Shown: positions 18,101 through 26,770, numbered from the stretch's first letter. The stretch is DNA of 64,000 nucleotides from Dictyobacter vulcani (GCF_008974265.1 NZ_BKZW01000001.1:3534001-3598000), one strand, 5' to 3'. Notes: generated by a model not told the origin, from the sequence alone. Numbers and translations: made by a program.

Positions 18101-18400
18101 TGGCTCATCGGTCCAGGAAGTGAAGAGGCCATCACCAGCAAATGCACGTACATTTTGTAATGGAGACCAGACTTTTTTATCAAAGCGGGTCTCGTCGGAG
18201 AGCTCCTTAACCAGTTCATAGCCGGAGGCAACGATAAGTGAGCGTCCAGGCATATTTAATTGATAGATGGGCCCGTATTCGCGTGCCAATTTCATCATAT
18301 CCTGCACGCGTCGGCCAGAGCTCAGCTCAAACAAATTACCAACCAGTAATTTTTCTTTAGGATGGGGTATGGTATTTTCAATAACTTTATGGGTGGTCAT
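15158..18400 (-). CDS. Self-sufficient cytochrome P450 (CYP102 family, P450 BM3-like)
   Basis: 1080 residues: a fatty-acid hydroxylase fused to its reductase. Heme domain: F93 in AGDGLFTSW (BM3 F87), I-helix AGHETTSG (273-280), ExxR at 332-335, and PFGNGQRACIG with heme ligand C415. A linker of about 35 Thr/Pro/Lys-rich residues follows. The reductase has an FMN flavodoxin domain (LFGSNMGTAEDLANRI), FAD-binding RPRYYSVSSSP and NADPH-binding GPGTGVAPFRGFL, ending VDVWPA. Order and length match BM3. ATG 18400 has GGAGG 11 bases upstream; GTG 18418 is less likely. It overlaps no gene but begins 24 bases inside the TetR 3' end, so the two form an operon resembling Bm3R1-CYP102A1. Confidence 0.96.
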   Translation of the reverse strand: MTTHKVIENTIPHPKEKLLVGNLFELSSGRRVQDMMKLAREYGPIYQLNMPGRSLIVASGYELVKELSDETRFDKKVWSPLQNVRAFAGDGLFTSWTDEPNWHKAHNILMPNFSMRAMQGYLPMMVDIAEQLVGKWNRLNSDDEVDVAGDMTRLTLDTIGLCGFDYRFNSFYREDMHPFVDSMVRALQEAMERGGRLPLEDKLLIHKNRQFQHDTEYMNSVVDRIIRERRESGEDFSQKKDLLSYMLSGTDKQSGEKLDDLNIRYQIITFLIAGHETTSGLLSFALYELLQHPEVLAKAYDEVDRVLGNDLTATPTFNQVNQLRYVSQILNETLRLWPTAPAFAIQPLKNEEIIGGKYRITKDVDVAVLIPMLHRDPSIWGENADEFDPEHFSPAAEQNRPGDAYKPFGNGQRACIGRQFALQEAVLVLGMLLQRYKFIDHTNYQFKIKETLTIKPDNFKIKIRKRTDADRSIIVQTQQEITPAKTTAPKTTPKPEVPKHDTPLLILFGSNMGTAEDLANRIVEDGNAYGFKTTIADLDDYTNQLPTEGTVLIVSSSYNGTPPDNAAKFCNWLRSGDLDAESLKGVRYMVFGCGNRDWSATFQAIPRLIDSNLEKFGAQRIYQRGEGDAREDFDGQFESWYQPLWKSLFEEFDIEASIPEPSNVGNTYAVEVINSMHSHPLIETFGAKPATVLRNRELYTASAGRSARHLEIELPAGVEYQTGFHLGIIPHNTEAQVERVARHFNFKKDTYIVLSKNDNKKTNLPVEMPISVYHLLGDYVELQDVATRKQIKAMADFTQCPPDKMKLQALSGDDEASIVRYKSEILAQRKSIIDLLEDFPACELPFHVYLELLSMMRPRYYSVSSSPLQDPRRCSITVAVVDAPARSGHGQYLGVCSNYLSNLQEGKQLNAFIQDTRSTFILPENPGTPMIMVGPGTGVAPFRGFLQERAALKAQGTEVGASLLFFGCRHPEHDFLYKDEFAALEEQGITEVVAAFSRWEGHDKMYVQDQLIQHKDRVWELIQAGAMIYVCGDAGNMAPDVRQAFITLYQEKANVSAHEAEQWLDEQTRNGHYLVDVWPA

Positions 18401-18423
18401 TTGAAGGAAAACCTCCACGGATA

Positions 18424-19047
18424 CTAATTATTATGGGTGAATAGTGAGGCTGGTAGACCATGGGCCAGGAGGGCGAGCACATTATTCGCCATCTCCTCGG
18501 GTCCTGGTTCATCCTGATCAAACCACCAGATGATGCCCTGGGCGATCACCCCTGTTACCAGCCGTGCCAGTAGTTGAATGTCATAGCCTTGCAAGTCTTC
18601 TGGCTGAGGAACTTGCTCAAAGACACGAATGAGGCCTCCAGCGATAGTATCTTCTACTCGAATTGTGCGTGAGACCTGGGCACCGCTGGCCAGGGCGATA
18701 CTAAACAAATCGCGTTGTGCGTAGGCATGGCGAAAAATTGAGTGCACTGTAACTGTCAGTGTGATTGCCTCATGGCTGCGCACCTCTGTGATGACCTGTT
18801 CTTCCAGGATATGGAAAACCTCGTCGATCAAGGTATTAAATGCTTCATCTTTGTCCGCGAAATGAAGATAAAAAGTTCCCACGCCAACATCAGCAGCTTC
18901 TGTGATATCTAATATGCTGGCATCATGGTAGCCTTTTTTCGCAAAGACCTTGCGTGCAGCAGCCAGCAGGTCGGCACGTGTTTTCGCACGCCTCCTGGCT
19001 CCTCTGTGTTGTCGGATTGTGAGTTCCGTTTTTGAATCTTCGTTCAT
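18424..19047 (-). CDS. TetR family repressor of the CYP102 operon
   Basis: 207 residues from ATG 19047. The N-terminal HTH is clear (ADLLAAARKVFAKKGYHDAS, then GVGTFYLHFADKDE); the C-terminal domain is a helical ligand pocket. It lies directly upstream of, and is co-oriented with, the P450 gene, the same order as the fatty-acid-responsive Bm3R1 with CYP102A1. The likely role is autorepression plus repression of the P450, relieved by a hydrophobic ligand; the ligand is inferred. The frame could extend to TTG 19083, but that TTG is the -35 element of the promoter. Confidence 0.9.
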   Translation of the reverse strand: MNEDSKTELTIRQHRGARRRAKTRADLLAAARKVFAKKGYHDASILDITEAADVGVGTFYLHFADKDEAFNTLIDEVFHILEEQVITEVRSHEAITLTVTVHSIFRHAYAQRDLFSIALASGAQVSRTIRVEDTIAGGLIRVFEQVPQPEDLQGYDIQLLARLVTGVIAQGIIWWFDQDEPGPEEMANNVLALLAHGLPASLFTHNN

Positions 19048-19083
19048 AACTGAATTATAATTCAGTTTACTGTGAAAAGTCAA
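19048..19083 (-). promoter_or_regulatory. Leaderless promoter with TetR operator
   Basis: On the minus strand, -35 TTGACT (19083-19078), 18-base spacer, -10 TATAAT (19059-19054), then only 6 bases to the ATG at 19047, so transcription should start at or next to the start codon. The perfect 20-bp palindrome AACTGAATTATAATTCAGTT (19048-19067) covers the -10 and touches the ATG. This is the expected form of a TetR operator and predicts tight autoregulation. Confidence 0.75.
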
Positions 19084-19185
19084 GAGGCACAGGACTTTTC
19101 AATGGACTTGATTGGCGTGTGCAAGCCAGGTGAAGCCAATGTATGTAACATAATAATCGCTACCATACACAGGCTTGCACACACA

Positions 19186-19238
19186 CAAAAAAGTGGCACC
19201 ATTGGTGCTTGCATATTTATGCTTGCTACCAATGATGC
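19186..19238 (-). terminator. Terminator of the esterase gene
   Basis: On the minus strand, CATTGGT and ACCAATG arms with an inner GCATA/TATGC pairing end in a run of six T (plus-strand A at 19187-19192). A separate 11-bp inverted repeat GTGTGCAAGCC (19117-19127 and 19172-19182) lies further along in the same spacer. Confidence 0.65.
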
Positions 19239-19266
19239 CTGGTATATGTAGAGTATTCGTGTTTGC

Positions 19267-20784
19267 TCAGGACTTTTTTACCGCCTTAGGTGCTTGATGG
19301 AGTGGGCCCCAGCTAATCCAGGTGAATGCTTTATACATCTGATCCGTCCAGACTTTCCAGGAGTGGCCACCATGTTCAGTGACCATCAAATAATTCACGT
19401 GCAATTTATGTACTACCTGAGCATAGCGTAACATTCCTGAATAGAAAGCTTTGTCCTCAGTGGCGTCACCCAGGAACATATGTAACTTTTGTGCTTGAGG
19501 CTGGCGACCAATCTGTATAATTGGACTATTATACTGGCGATACGCCTGACTGGGACCCCAGATCGTGCCATCTGCTTTATAGTAGCCACCCAGTGCAACT
19601 ACCCAGTGAAAGACATCATAATGGTGGATCGCAATATTCATGGCGCCGAAGCCGCCCATAGATAAGCCACCAATAGCCCGGTGATCGGCATCAGGGATGG
19701 TGCGATAGTGCTGATCAATATATTTGACGAGCTCTTTGGAGACATAATCCTCGATGGGCTGTTTACCATTGCCACTATTTCCCCATTCACTGGTTGCACC
19801 AGGGGCACCATTGCCATCCGGCATGACCAGGATCAATTCGGATATTTTTTTTGTGTCGATCAGCGTATCGGCCGATTCAGCCGCTTTGCCAGCAATGATC
19901 CAATCGACAGGTTGACCTGGTGAACCATGTAAAAGATATGCGGTTGGATAGCGCTTATTTTTTCCTACAGCGGTATTATAGGAAGGTGGGAGATAAATCT
20001 CAAACTGCCGCATGCGATTGCCCAGGAGTTTGCTGCGCACCTTGAGGATCTGGGTGTGGCCAAATGCTGGAACATCGCTATTGGCGGTACCGACCAGGGG
20101 AGCGCTATGAAGATCTGCATCAGGAGAAATAATAAACAGGTTACCCGATTGGCTGGCCAGGAAAAAAAGCCCGATCATAATGAAGAGGGCGATCCAGCGC
20201 TCAAGATGCCAGCGTTGGATGTTGCCTTGAATGCTCATGCTATGGGTTGTCTGAGCACTCAGATCTTGTTTGTTGACATAGTGTTGCCAGATGTTATGTA
20301 TCAATAGAGCCGGGGGCTTAACAAAGATCTCATAGAGGGAGGCCCCGATGGCGCTACCGATAAATGCACTGAGAATAGCCAGTGCTCCCATCATCAGAGT
20401 GGTATGGTTCAGCGCGTCAGGTTGGAGTGGCTTAATATGTCCACCTGCGTCAGTCACAGGAATCAACTCGGTTTGAATAAAAGTAATCATATATCTCAGT
20501 ATAAACACAACGGTTGCACCGAGTACTGCACCCATTTTGCGATTGGTAAGCAGGGCGCCTATTATTGCTGCTAGCGCTGTAAGCAGGAGGGCGGCAATCA
20601 ATTGGGAGCGCATAGCATCCAGGCTTGTGGTAATAAGGGTTGCTGTTAGCTCATCGTATACAGTATGTCTGAAGAGGAAAAAGCCACTCAGCAAGGCCAC
20701 AAGGAAAGAGACGAAAAACCATAGAATTGGGATCAGCCACTTATTGTGCTGCCATCGGGGAGTAAAGATTTGTTTCTGTTTCAT
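19267..20784 (-). CDS. Membrane-anchored esterase-family protein (antigen 85/esterase D-like)
   Basis: 505 residues. The first 220 hold about five transmembrane helices; the rest is an alpha/beta hydrolase of the putative esterase (PF00756) family, facing outside. Seen: MRQFEIYLPPSYN, AYLLHGSPGQPVDWI, the nucleophile elbow GGLSMGGFGAMN, and a His in TEHGGHSWKVW. Actinobacterial relatives with several N-terminal helices act on cell-envelope lipids or sugars; the substrate here is unknown. It is monocistronic with its own terminator. The start codon ATG 20784 has no strong ribosome binding site. Confidence 0.88.
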   Translation of the reverse strand: MKQKQIFTPRWQHNKWLIPILWFFVSFLVALLSGFFLFRHTVYDELTATLITTSLDAMRSQLIAALLLTALAAIIGALLTNRKMGAVLGATVVFILRYMITFIQTELIPVTDAGGHIKPLQPDALNHTTLMMGALAILSAFIGSAIGASLYEIFVKPPALLIHNIWQHYVNKQDLSAQTTHSMSIQGNIQRWHLERWIALFIMIGLFFLASQSGNLFIISPDADLHSAPLVGTANSDVPAFGHTQILKVRSKLLGNRMRQFEIYLPPSYNTAVGKNKRYPTAYLLHGSPGQPVDWIIAGKAAESADTLIDTKKISELILVMPDGNGAPGATSEWGNSGNGKQPIEDYVSKELVKYIDQHYRTIPDADHRAIGGLSMGGFGAMNIAIHHYDVFHWVVALGGYYKADGTIWGPSQAYRQYNSPIIQIGRQPQAQKLHMFLGDATEDKAFYSGMLRYAQVVHKLHVNYLMVTEHGGHSWKVWTDQMYKAFTWISWGPLHQAPKAVKKS

Positions 20785-21181
20785 TATTGCTTATTTCTAC
20801 AAGCTCTCCAAAGAGCACCTCTCATTTGTCTAAGCCTCGGCTACGTAATGATGGTACTACTTATCCGAGTGAGGGAGAACTAGCTGCCCTTTTTGTTCTT
20901 CCACCGTATTATACGATAGAAGGTCTGAAAATTTCTCTATCAGCCTGGTCAAGAGGGACGAAATATCTATGCCTTGTCTCTGTCTGGTTAAGCTTTCACT
21001 CATTGATAGATGATTTTGGATGATCATAGCGAACATTTTAGTTAAATGCCCTGTTGTGTATCCGCTAAGTAGTGATATGGTTGGAATTATAAATAGTAAA
21101 ATTGCGGGCATATAACGCAAGAAATTTTTGTTGTTATAGATAGTGAAAAAAATTTTTATACTAGAAAGGTTGTGGATTTTT
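20785..21181. other. Intergenic region, no firm gene
   Basis: AT-rich spacer between two divergent hydrolase genes. A 110-residue minus-strand frame at 20857-21189 has one hydrophobic helix (MPAILLFIIPTISLL) but no ribosome binding site and overlaps the start of the plus-strand gene. I leave it as doubtful. Confidence 0.4.
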
Positions 21182-22189
21182 ATGTTCAAACGAACGAACG
21201 TAAGATATCCCCGCCCTTCATTGAAGAGCTTATTATGGGGAAGTCTGGGCGGAAGCGCCGGAATTCTGGCGGTAATTATCGGTGTTGGTCTTTATATTGT
21301 TGAAACACTGACCCGTCCAAAGCGGCTGGCCACGTTTGCACTCTATACCTTTAGCCCTTTTGAATTAGGGATTCCCGCAGAGGATGTGACATTTCCTTCT
21401 TTGCATAATGATTATCAGGTGAATGGCTGGTATGTTCCTCATCCTGGGGCTACGACTACTATTGTGGTTTCGCCTGGATATCGCGGCAGCCGGTCAGATG
21501 TGTTAGGACTCTGTGCCCTCTTGTGGAAAGCTGGTCATAATGTGCTGGTTTTTGAGTATTATGGGCATGGTACCGTTGTAGGTATGCCAGTTACCCTGGG
21601 ATATCGTGAAATTAATGATTTCCTTGGCGCTGTCGCTTATGCAAAGCAGCGTGCTCCTGAAGCACGGCTGGGAGCCGTTGGCTATTCTATGGGTGCAGCG
21701 GTTTCCATTATGGGTACAGCTCGATCTCCTGAGATTGAGGCCCTGGTTGCCGATAGTGCCTTTGCGACCCATCGTCGTGTGGTTGAGTTTGCAGTCAGCC
21801 GAACGCTACATCTGCCCTTTATCATTTTTGAATGGGTCACTGATTTAATTCTCTGGTTGCGTGCGGGTTATCGTTTTAATCAAGTCGAGCCTTTACGTGA
21901 TATTGCGCGTATCTCTCCCCGACCTGTCATGATTATACATGGTATGAAAGACACTATTGTGGATCCCCATGATGCACCCCTTTTGTACAAGGCAGCGGGT
22001 GAGCCCAGGGAACTCTGGCTGGTACAGGATGTAGAGCATTGTGGTGCCTACTTCTTTGATCGGGTCGAGTATATGCGTCGGGTGAACGAGTTTTTTGATG
22101 TGTACCTGAGGCAGCGAACACCAGTCAGTCCAGATACTGACACGGACGCACAATCTGAGGGTCCAACGTCGTTGTCTGAAGCCATTTAG
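21182..22189 (+). CDS. Membrane-anchored alpha/beta hydrolase
   Basis: 335 residues: basic N-terminus, one transmembrane helix (about 20-42), then an alpha/beta hydrolase domain. Motifs: VSPGYRGSRSD (oxyanion region), nucleophile elbow GYSMGAAVS, acid in HGMKDTIVDP, and His in DVEHCGAY. This is the BEM46/FrsA-like membrane-anchored type, with unknown substrate. The upstream GTG 21143 would add 13 residues; ATG 21182 is preferred. It converges on RNase Z, with the two stop regions overlapping by 4 bases. Confidence 0.85.
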   Translation: MFKRTNVRYPRPSLKSLLWGSLGGSAGILAVIIGVGLYIVETLTRPKRLATFALYTFSPFELGIPAEDVTFPSLHNDYQVNGWYVPHPGATTTIVVSPGYRGSRSDVLGLCALLWKAGHNVLVFEYYGHGTVVGMPVTLGYREINDFLGAVAYAKQRAPEARLGAVGYSMGAAVSIMGTARSPEIEALVADSAFATHRRVVEFAVSRTLHLPFIIFEWVTDLILWLRAGYRFNQVEPLRDIARISPRPVMIIHGMKDTIVDPHDAPLLYKAAGEPRELWLVQDVEHCGAYFFDRVEYMRRVNEFFDVYLRQRTPVSPDTDTDAQSEGPTSLSEAI

Positions 22190-23100
22190 CGCGTATTATC
22201 AAAGTCGAGCGAGACCACCAGACCATCCTTAGCGGCGCGCGTGTTTGCAAATACCGTGCGCGCCGCTTTCTCCGCCTGGCGTGGATCATTGATCTTGGGA
22301 CTGAAATGGGTCAGGATCAATTGATGCGCTCCAGCCGCTTTCGCTATTCCAGCACTCTCTTCTGCATACATATGGGCATTGGCCTTTGCCAGTGGTAAAT
22401 CCTCAGGATTATCATACATACTCTCACAGATGAGCAAGTCTACATCCTCGACCAACTTGTTCAAGGTTGGAGTGGGCCGGGTATCCGTAACATAGGCAAA
22501 TGAGATACCGCGCCTGGGCTCCCCTAGCACCTGTTCCGGCAAGATAGTCTGGCCATTGAACTCCAGCGTCTCTCCACGTTGAAGCCTGGACCACAACTGT
22601 ACTGGAAGTCCCAGGCTCTGCGCTTTTTCTGCCTGGAATGCAGGACGCCTGGGCAAATCGGCGCGATAGGCGAGGCAGGGTATTCCATGCGAGGCAGGAG
22701 CACAGCTTGCTTGTAATCCACCAGGTAGCTCGAAGTGTTCATCACCTTTTAGCTCATGAATAAGCAGCGGATATGGCAACTCGGGTGCAATCCTGCGTAA
22801 TCCTTCGATGACATAGCCAGTGCCAGCAGGACCATAAATATGTACAGGCTCTGTTCGTCCTGCATGAGCAACCATAAAGAGGACACCGGGTAAGCCAGCC
22901 ACATGATCAGCATGCATATGTGAAAAGCAGATGGCGCCAAGTTGACGAAAGCCCCAACCGACGCTTTTCCAGGGAACCTGGGTACCCTCTCCACAATCAA
23001 ACAATGTCAGTGTTGAACCATTTCGCACCAGGGCGCAAGAAAGCCAGCGGCCTGGCAGGGGCATCATCCCACAGGTACCTAAGATACAAATATCGATCAT
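22186..23100 (-). CDS. rnz: Ribonuclease Z (metallo-beta-lactamase fold)
   Basis: 304 residues. The zinc site is clear: CFSHMHADHVAGLPG (HxHxDH), a later His in ASHGIP, an Asp in YVTDTRP, and a His in LILTHFSP. The N-terminus ILGTCGMMP...S and CGEGTQ are typical of RNase Z, which trims tRNA 3' trailers. Several host tRNAs encode CCA, so in this organism it may act on other substrates or on tRNAs lacking CCA. ATG 23100 follows GAAGGAT. It overlaps the end of the convergent hydrolase gene by 4 bases. Confidence 0.92.
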   Translation of the reverse strand: MIDICILGTCGMMPLPGRWLSCALVRNGSTLTLFDCGEGTQVPWKSVGWGFRQLGAICFSHMHADHVAGLPGVLFMVAHAGRTEPVHIYGPAGTGYVIEGLRRIAPELPYPLLIHELKGDEHFELPGGLQASCAPASHGIPCLAYRADLPRRPAFQAEKAQSLGLPVQLWSRLQRGETLEFNGQTILPEQVLGEPRRGISFAYVTDTRPTPTLNKLVEDVDLLICESMYDNPEDLPLAKANAHMYAEESAGIAKAAGAHQLILTHFSPKINDPRQAEKAARTVFANTRAAKDGLVVSLDFDNTR

Positions 23101-23301
23101 CACTTATCCTTCGTCTACTCGTAGAAATCATCCGCTCAAAAATCACAAGTGACAACGCTTCCCAGCAGTGGCGGCAGTGCTTTGTCCTCAGTGCCCATCA
23201 TATCATGGATAGGCAGAGAAATAAAAGCGGCCAGTTTGAAGCTGATCATGTAAACTCTTCAGGTTAGCGCGAAACATTTAATATCACTTTGTGTATATTC
23301 T

Positions 23302-23330
23302 TTGACATTTTTAATCTCATCTGCTATTAT
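23302..23330 (+). promoter_or_regulatory. Promoter of the XRE-GAF regulator
   Basis: Consensus TTGACA (23302-23307), 17-base spacer, TATTAT (23325-23330), giving a 55-base leader. The rest of the spacer 23101-23301 shows nothing else. Confidence 0.75.
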
Positions 23331-23391
23331 GAGTCCGGGGATGCTAGCTTTTGATCGTTTCTGCGTTTAAAAAGAGATCTATGGAGGCGCC

Positions 23392-24369
23392 ATGGATTGG
23401 CGTGAATTTCTAGGAAGTATTATCAGTAACGCATCTGAACGCGACCGAATTGCGACCGAGATCGGGGTACATTCTGTGACCTTGAGTCGCTGGGTTAGTG
23501 GTGAGTCATCTCCACGGCCTCATAATATGCGCCAGTTACTGCGTTCTATCCCAAAACAACAACGGAACCAGCTGCAGTCCTTGCTAGAGAAATACTCATC
23601 AGATGTTTCTGATTTCGAGATCGATACATCCGAGCAAGAGATACCCTACAAATTTATCATGGAAGTTCTGGACGCCCGAGCAAGTATTCCGGATTTACTA
23701 CGCTTCTGGTCTATTACTCGTCTGGTCTTACAGCAAGCATTGCGGCAATTGGATCCCGAAGGTGTGGGCCTGGCGATCACAGTGGTGCGCTGTATGCCGC
23801 CACGTGATGGCAAGATCCGTAGTTTGCGTGAAAGCGTTGGCTTAGGGACGCCCCCCTGGGGCGGAGATCTGGAAGAAAAAGCTCTTTTATTGGGCGCGGA
23901 ATCGCTGGCTGGACACGTCACCGTTTCATGTCGACTGGAGCATATTGGAGATCTACGCGCGAACAAGACATTTTTACCTGCCTATCAGGTTGAGCACGAA
24001 GTTAGTGCTGTGGCCTGTCCGATTATGCACGCCTGTCGTGTAGCTGGCTGCCTCTTGCTTTCAAGCACCCAGATCGATTATTTTGCTCCAGAAGCGCGTC
24101 TCTCGCTGGTACGAGGCTACACCAACCTTGTCGCGCTCGCCTTTAATCCTGACGAATTTTATGATCCAGAAAAGATCGCTTTACACATTATGCCGCCACA
24201 AAAGCGTCAGCAAACCTTCTTTGACGGCTTTCGTCAACGCGTCCTTAAACTGATGCAAGATTCATCCAGATCTGAGAAGCGCCTGGCGAGTCCTGAAGCT
24301 GAGCAGCTTGAATGGCAACAAATAGAATCATCTTTATTAGATTTTCCGCCTGAAAACAGAACCGGTTAA
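23392..24369 (+). CDS. XRE-type HTH regulator with GAF-like sensor domain
   Basis: 325 residues. Residues 1-65 form a Cro/CI-like HTH (IATEIGVHSVTLSRWVSGESSPRP). Residues 85-260 look like a GAF domain: two-strand core, GHVTVSCRLE and a hydrophobic C-terminal strand ending AFNPDEF. The C-terminal 60 residues are charged. This pairing is common in Ktedonobacteria regulators of unknown ligand. Monocistronic with its own strong promoter. No operator could be assigned. Confidence 0.75.
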   Translation: MDWREFLGSIISNASERDRIATEIGVHSVTLSRWVSGESSPRPHNMRQLLRSIPKQQRNQLQSLLEKYSSDVSDFEIDTSEQEIPYKFIMEVLDARASIPDLLRFWSITRLVLQQALRQLDPEGVGLAITVVRCMPPRDGKIRSLRESVGLGTPPWGGDLEEKALLLGAESLAGHVTVSCRLEHIGDLRANKTFLPAYQVEHEVSAVACPIMHACRVAGCLLLSSTQIDYFAPEARLSLVRGYTNLVALAFNPDEFYDPEKIALHIMPPQKRQQTFFDGFRQRVLKLMQDSSRSEKRLASPEAEQLEWQQIESSLLDFPPENRTG

Positions 24370-24523
24370 ATGTGTAACTACCTGTAATTGAAAAGCCATC
24401 GTGAACGTGGCTAGTTATGCTTAAACGATTTTAGCTGTAGCGTTTCTCTCAACCTCTCGCTTGGATGCTTTTTCCGGGATGATGATGTGGTATCATAGCT
24501 GAAGCGAGAGGATATTTTTTGCT

Positions 24524-25171
24524 ATGACATTGTTTCTTGTTGATCGATTTAATCCGCAGCGGCGCAATGAACAACAGGCTCTGATCAACGCAGGCCAACT
24601 GCACAAAAAAGAAGAGCTGGCCTTATTGGAAGAACAACAGCTTCGTCCACTGGCACTCCTCAGTTTCAAAATGCTGCTGGGCGGAGGCCTTTTTTTTCTG
24701 GCGTTGGACCTGCTCTCCTATTACTGGCACTATCAGCGCTGGTGGTCCGAGCCTTCGGTGGGTGGGAGTATTCGTTGGATCATTCTGAACATTGTTGGCT
24801 ATGTGCTGATCTTATGCGTGCATGAAGCTATTCACGGCGCCTTCTTTGCTTTGTGGGGTGGAACCCCGCACTTTGGTGCTAAATTGCCTCTGGCACTGTA
24901 TTGTGGTGCCCGTCAACAACTTTTCCGACGCAATCACTATCTGGTGGTTGGTCTGGCTCCCCTGCTTATTCTTACCATATCTGGTATCATTGTGACCCTG
25001 CTGTTTCCAGGTCCTGCTTCCTATCTGTTGTTTGCATTAACCGGCAACTTTTCAGGCGCCGCTGGAGACGTACTGGTTGCACAGCGCATTGCGCGTCAGC
25101 CCGCCTCAGTTCTGATCGAAGACACAGAGGTTGGCTACACTGCCTGGCAACTTGACGGAAGCGCGGATTGA
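24524..25171 (+). CDS. DUF3267 family zincin-like membrane protease
   Basis: 215 residues with about four transmembrane helices. The metalloprotease motif H100-E101-A-I-H104 lies inside a helix, as in site-2-protease-like zincins, and the C-terminal segment GNFSGAAGDVLVAQRIARQ carries the Asp typical of this family. Bacterial relatives are putative intramembrane metalloproteases without known substrates. It stands alone; Fpg follows 95 bases later on the same strand and might share its transcript. Confidence 0.8.
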   Translation: MTLFLVDRFNPQRRNEQQALINAGQLHKKEELALLEEQQLRPLALLSFKMLLGGGLFFLALDLLSYYWHYQRWWSEPSVGGSIRWIILNIVGYVLILCVHEAIHGAFFALWGGTPHFGAKLPLALYCGARQQLFRRNHYLVVGLAPLLILTISGIIVTLLFPGPASYLLFALTGNFSGAAGDVLVAQRIARQPASVLIEDTEVGYTAWQLDGSAD

Positions 25172-25265
25172 AAACTACACTAAGTACAATAAAGTGACAA
25201 TGCCACGAAGGATTACGATCTGTAGCAACCCGATCAGATTTTTATGAAGATGGAAACGGAAAATT

Positions 25266-26222
25266 ATGCCAGAGTTACCAGAGGTTGAGTATACCGCACG
25301 GCAATTGCGTGCATCAGTGGTAGGGGCGACGATACGCGAGGCGCACATCTTCTGGGAGCGCACCATCAGTCATCCTGCTGCTCCCGATTTTCTTGCTGAA
25401 GTGGCCGGTCGACGTATCGAGGCGGTGCGGCGGCGAGGAAAGTTTTTGTTATTAGATCTGAGTGGTGGACTATTCCTCAGTATCCATCGGCGCATGACCG
25501 GTAACTTCTTATTGTTGTCTCCCGGTTGGAGGCTGGATACCAGTCTACGGGAACAAGATCCTGCTACCTGGAATACGAAGGGACCCACCTTTTATGTCGA
25601 GGCTGAGGATGGTGCTGCTACCTATAGTTCCGAGCTTAAGTATTGTCGTGTCTGTTTTGTCTTTGAAGATGGACGATGCCTGCTCTTTACTGATCCGCGC
25701 AAATTTGGCAAGGTTGGATTATGGCCGCAGGAGCAGGAGCAGGAGGCTCTGAAAGGATTAGGTCCTGAGCCGCTGGAGGAGGATTTCTCGCTGGAACGCT
25801 TTAGCCGGTCACTGGCAGGGCGGAGGACCGTGATCAAGCAGGTGTTATTGGATCAGACGGTTGTGGCCGGTGTGGGCAACATTTATGCGGATGAAGCATT
25901 GTTTTACGCATATATTCATCCATTACGGCGTGCTGAGAGTTTGATGCCGAATGAAATTCAGCTCCTGCATGAAGGCATCATCACCGTGCTGAGGCGTGGT
26001 ATTGAGCATGGTGGTACCTCCTTTAACGATTATCGGGATCTCTGGGGTGAAGCCGGGGATAATTATAACCATGTACAGGTCTATCATCAGGAGGGCAAGC
26101 CATGTAGGCGGTGTGGAACGCTGATTGAGCGCATGGTCATTGCCCAGCGTAGCGCCCACCTATGTCCTACCTGTCAGCCTGCTCCAGTTCAGACCGGGGA
26201 TGTGGTTATCGCTGTCCCATAA
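25266..26222 (+). CDS. mutM: Formamidopyrimidine-DNA glycosylase
   Basis: Bifunctional base-excision repair enzyme for 8-oxoguanine and related lesions. Seen: N-terminal PELPEVE with Pro as nucleophile after Met removal, the conserved Lys in RRRGKFLLL, GVGNIYADEALF, the DNA-binding helix-two-turn-helix, and a C-terminal zinc finger (CRRCG and CPTC). At 318 residues it is somewhat longer than the usual 270-290, with extra residues in the first domain near DTSLREQDPATW. All key residues are present. Confidence 0.95.
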   Translation: MPELPEVEYTARQLRASVVGATIREAHIFWERTISHPAAPDFLAEVAGRRIEAVRRRGKFLLLDLSGGLFLSIHRRMTGNFLLLSPGWRLDTSLREQDPATWNTKGPTFYVEAEDGAATYSSELKYCRVCFVFEDGRCLLFTDPRKFGKVGLWPQEQEQEALKGLGPEPLEEDFSLERFSRSLAGRRTVIKQVLLDQTVVAGVGNIYADEALFYAYIHPLRRAESLMPNEIQLLHEGIITVLRRGIEHGGTSFNDYRDLWGEAGDNYNHVQVYHQEGKPCRRCGTLIERMVIAQRSAHLCPTCQPAPVQTGDVVIAVP

Positions 26223-26282
26223 AGCAGAGTGTCTGCTTCCTTCTGGTATGTTATGAAGAAGGAGGCAGGCACTCTGCTTTAT
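26220..26282. terminator. Bidirectional terminator between mutM and the lipoprotein gene
   Basis: A long imperfect stem joins AAAGCAGAGTG (from 26221) to CACTCTGCTTT (ending 26280), with inner CTTCCTTCT/AGAAGGAG pairing. It lies between two convergent genes. Confidence 0.85.
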
Positions 26283-26299
26283 GGTTTGTTCTGAAATGT

Positions 26300-26770
26300 T
26301 TATTGTGGAGTAAAGAAGGCGGGACTACAACGGATCGTCTTGCCATTGACATTAAATGACACATCTACCGTGGCAGCCGAGAGGCGGGGTTGTTGTCCTT
26401 GCAGTGGCAAGTAAAAGATTACATAGCCACCGCTATCGCTAACCGGAGCTTGATCCAGATTGACATCCCCATACTTAAAGTGGGCGGTCGCCTGGGCTGA
26501 CATGCCGACGACTGGTTTTACATTCTGAGTCAATCGAGCGTAAATACTGATCACACTATATGCGCCAGGATTATTCGCCGATGACCAGGCACCACACAGA
26601 TACGATGGAAGTTTGGGGACCCCGGTCACCCCTTGCTGGAAAGACTTCTTTATCGTCACGGTTGGCTGTGGCTTGGGCTTATTCACCTCAATCGAGGGGC
26701 CACAAGCAGAGACAGAGAGCAGTATTGTCAGGAGCAGTGTGCTCATTAAACATAAATACGTTTTTTTCAT
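26300..26770 (-). CDS. Lipoprotein, unknown function
   Basis: 156 residues from ATG 26770, starting MKKTYLCLMSTLLLTILL and ending the signal peptide at the lipobox LSVSAC, so Cys would be lipidated. The mature part is beta-rich (SVISIYARLTQN, ATAHFKYGD, VDVSFNVNG) and looks like a single Ig-like or beta-sandwich domain with two Cys. No named family. The upstream extension to 26809 would destroy the signal peptide. Confidence 0.75.
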   Translation of the reverse strand: MKKTYLCLMSTLLLTILLSVSACGPSIEVNKPKPQPTVTIKKSFQQGVTGVPKLPSYLCGAWSSANNPGAYSVISIYARLTQNVKPVVGMSAQATAHFKYGDVNLDQAPVSDSGGYVIFYLPLQGQQPRLSAATVDVSFNVNGKTIRCSPAFFTPQ

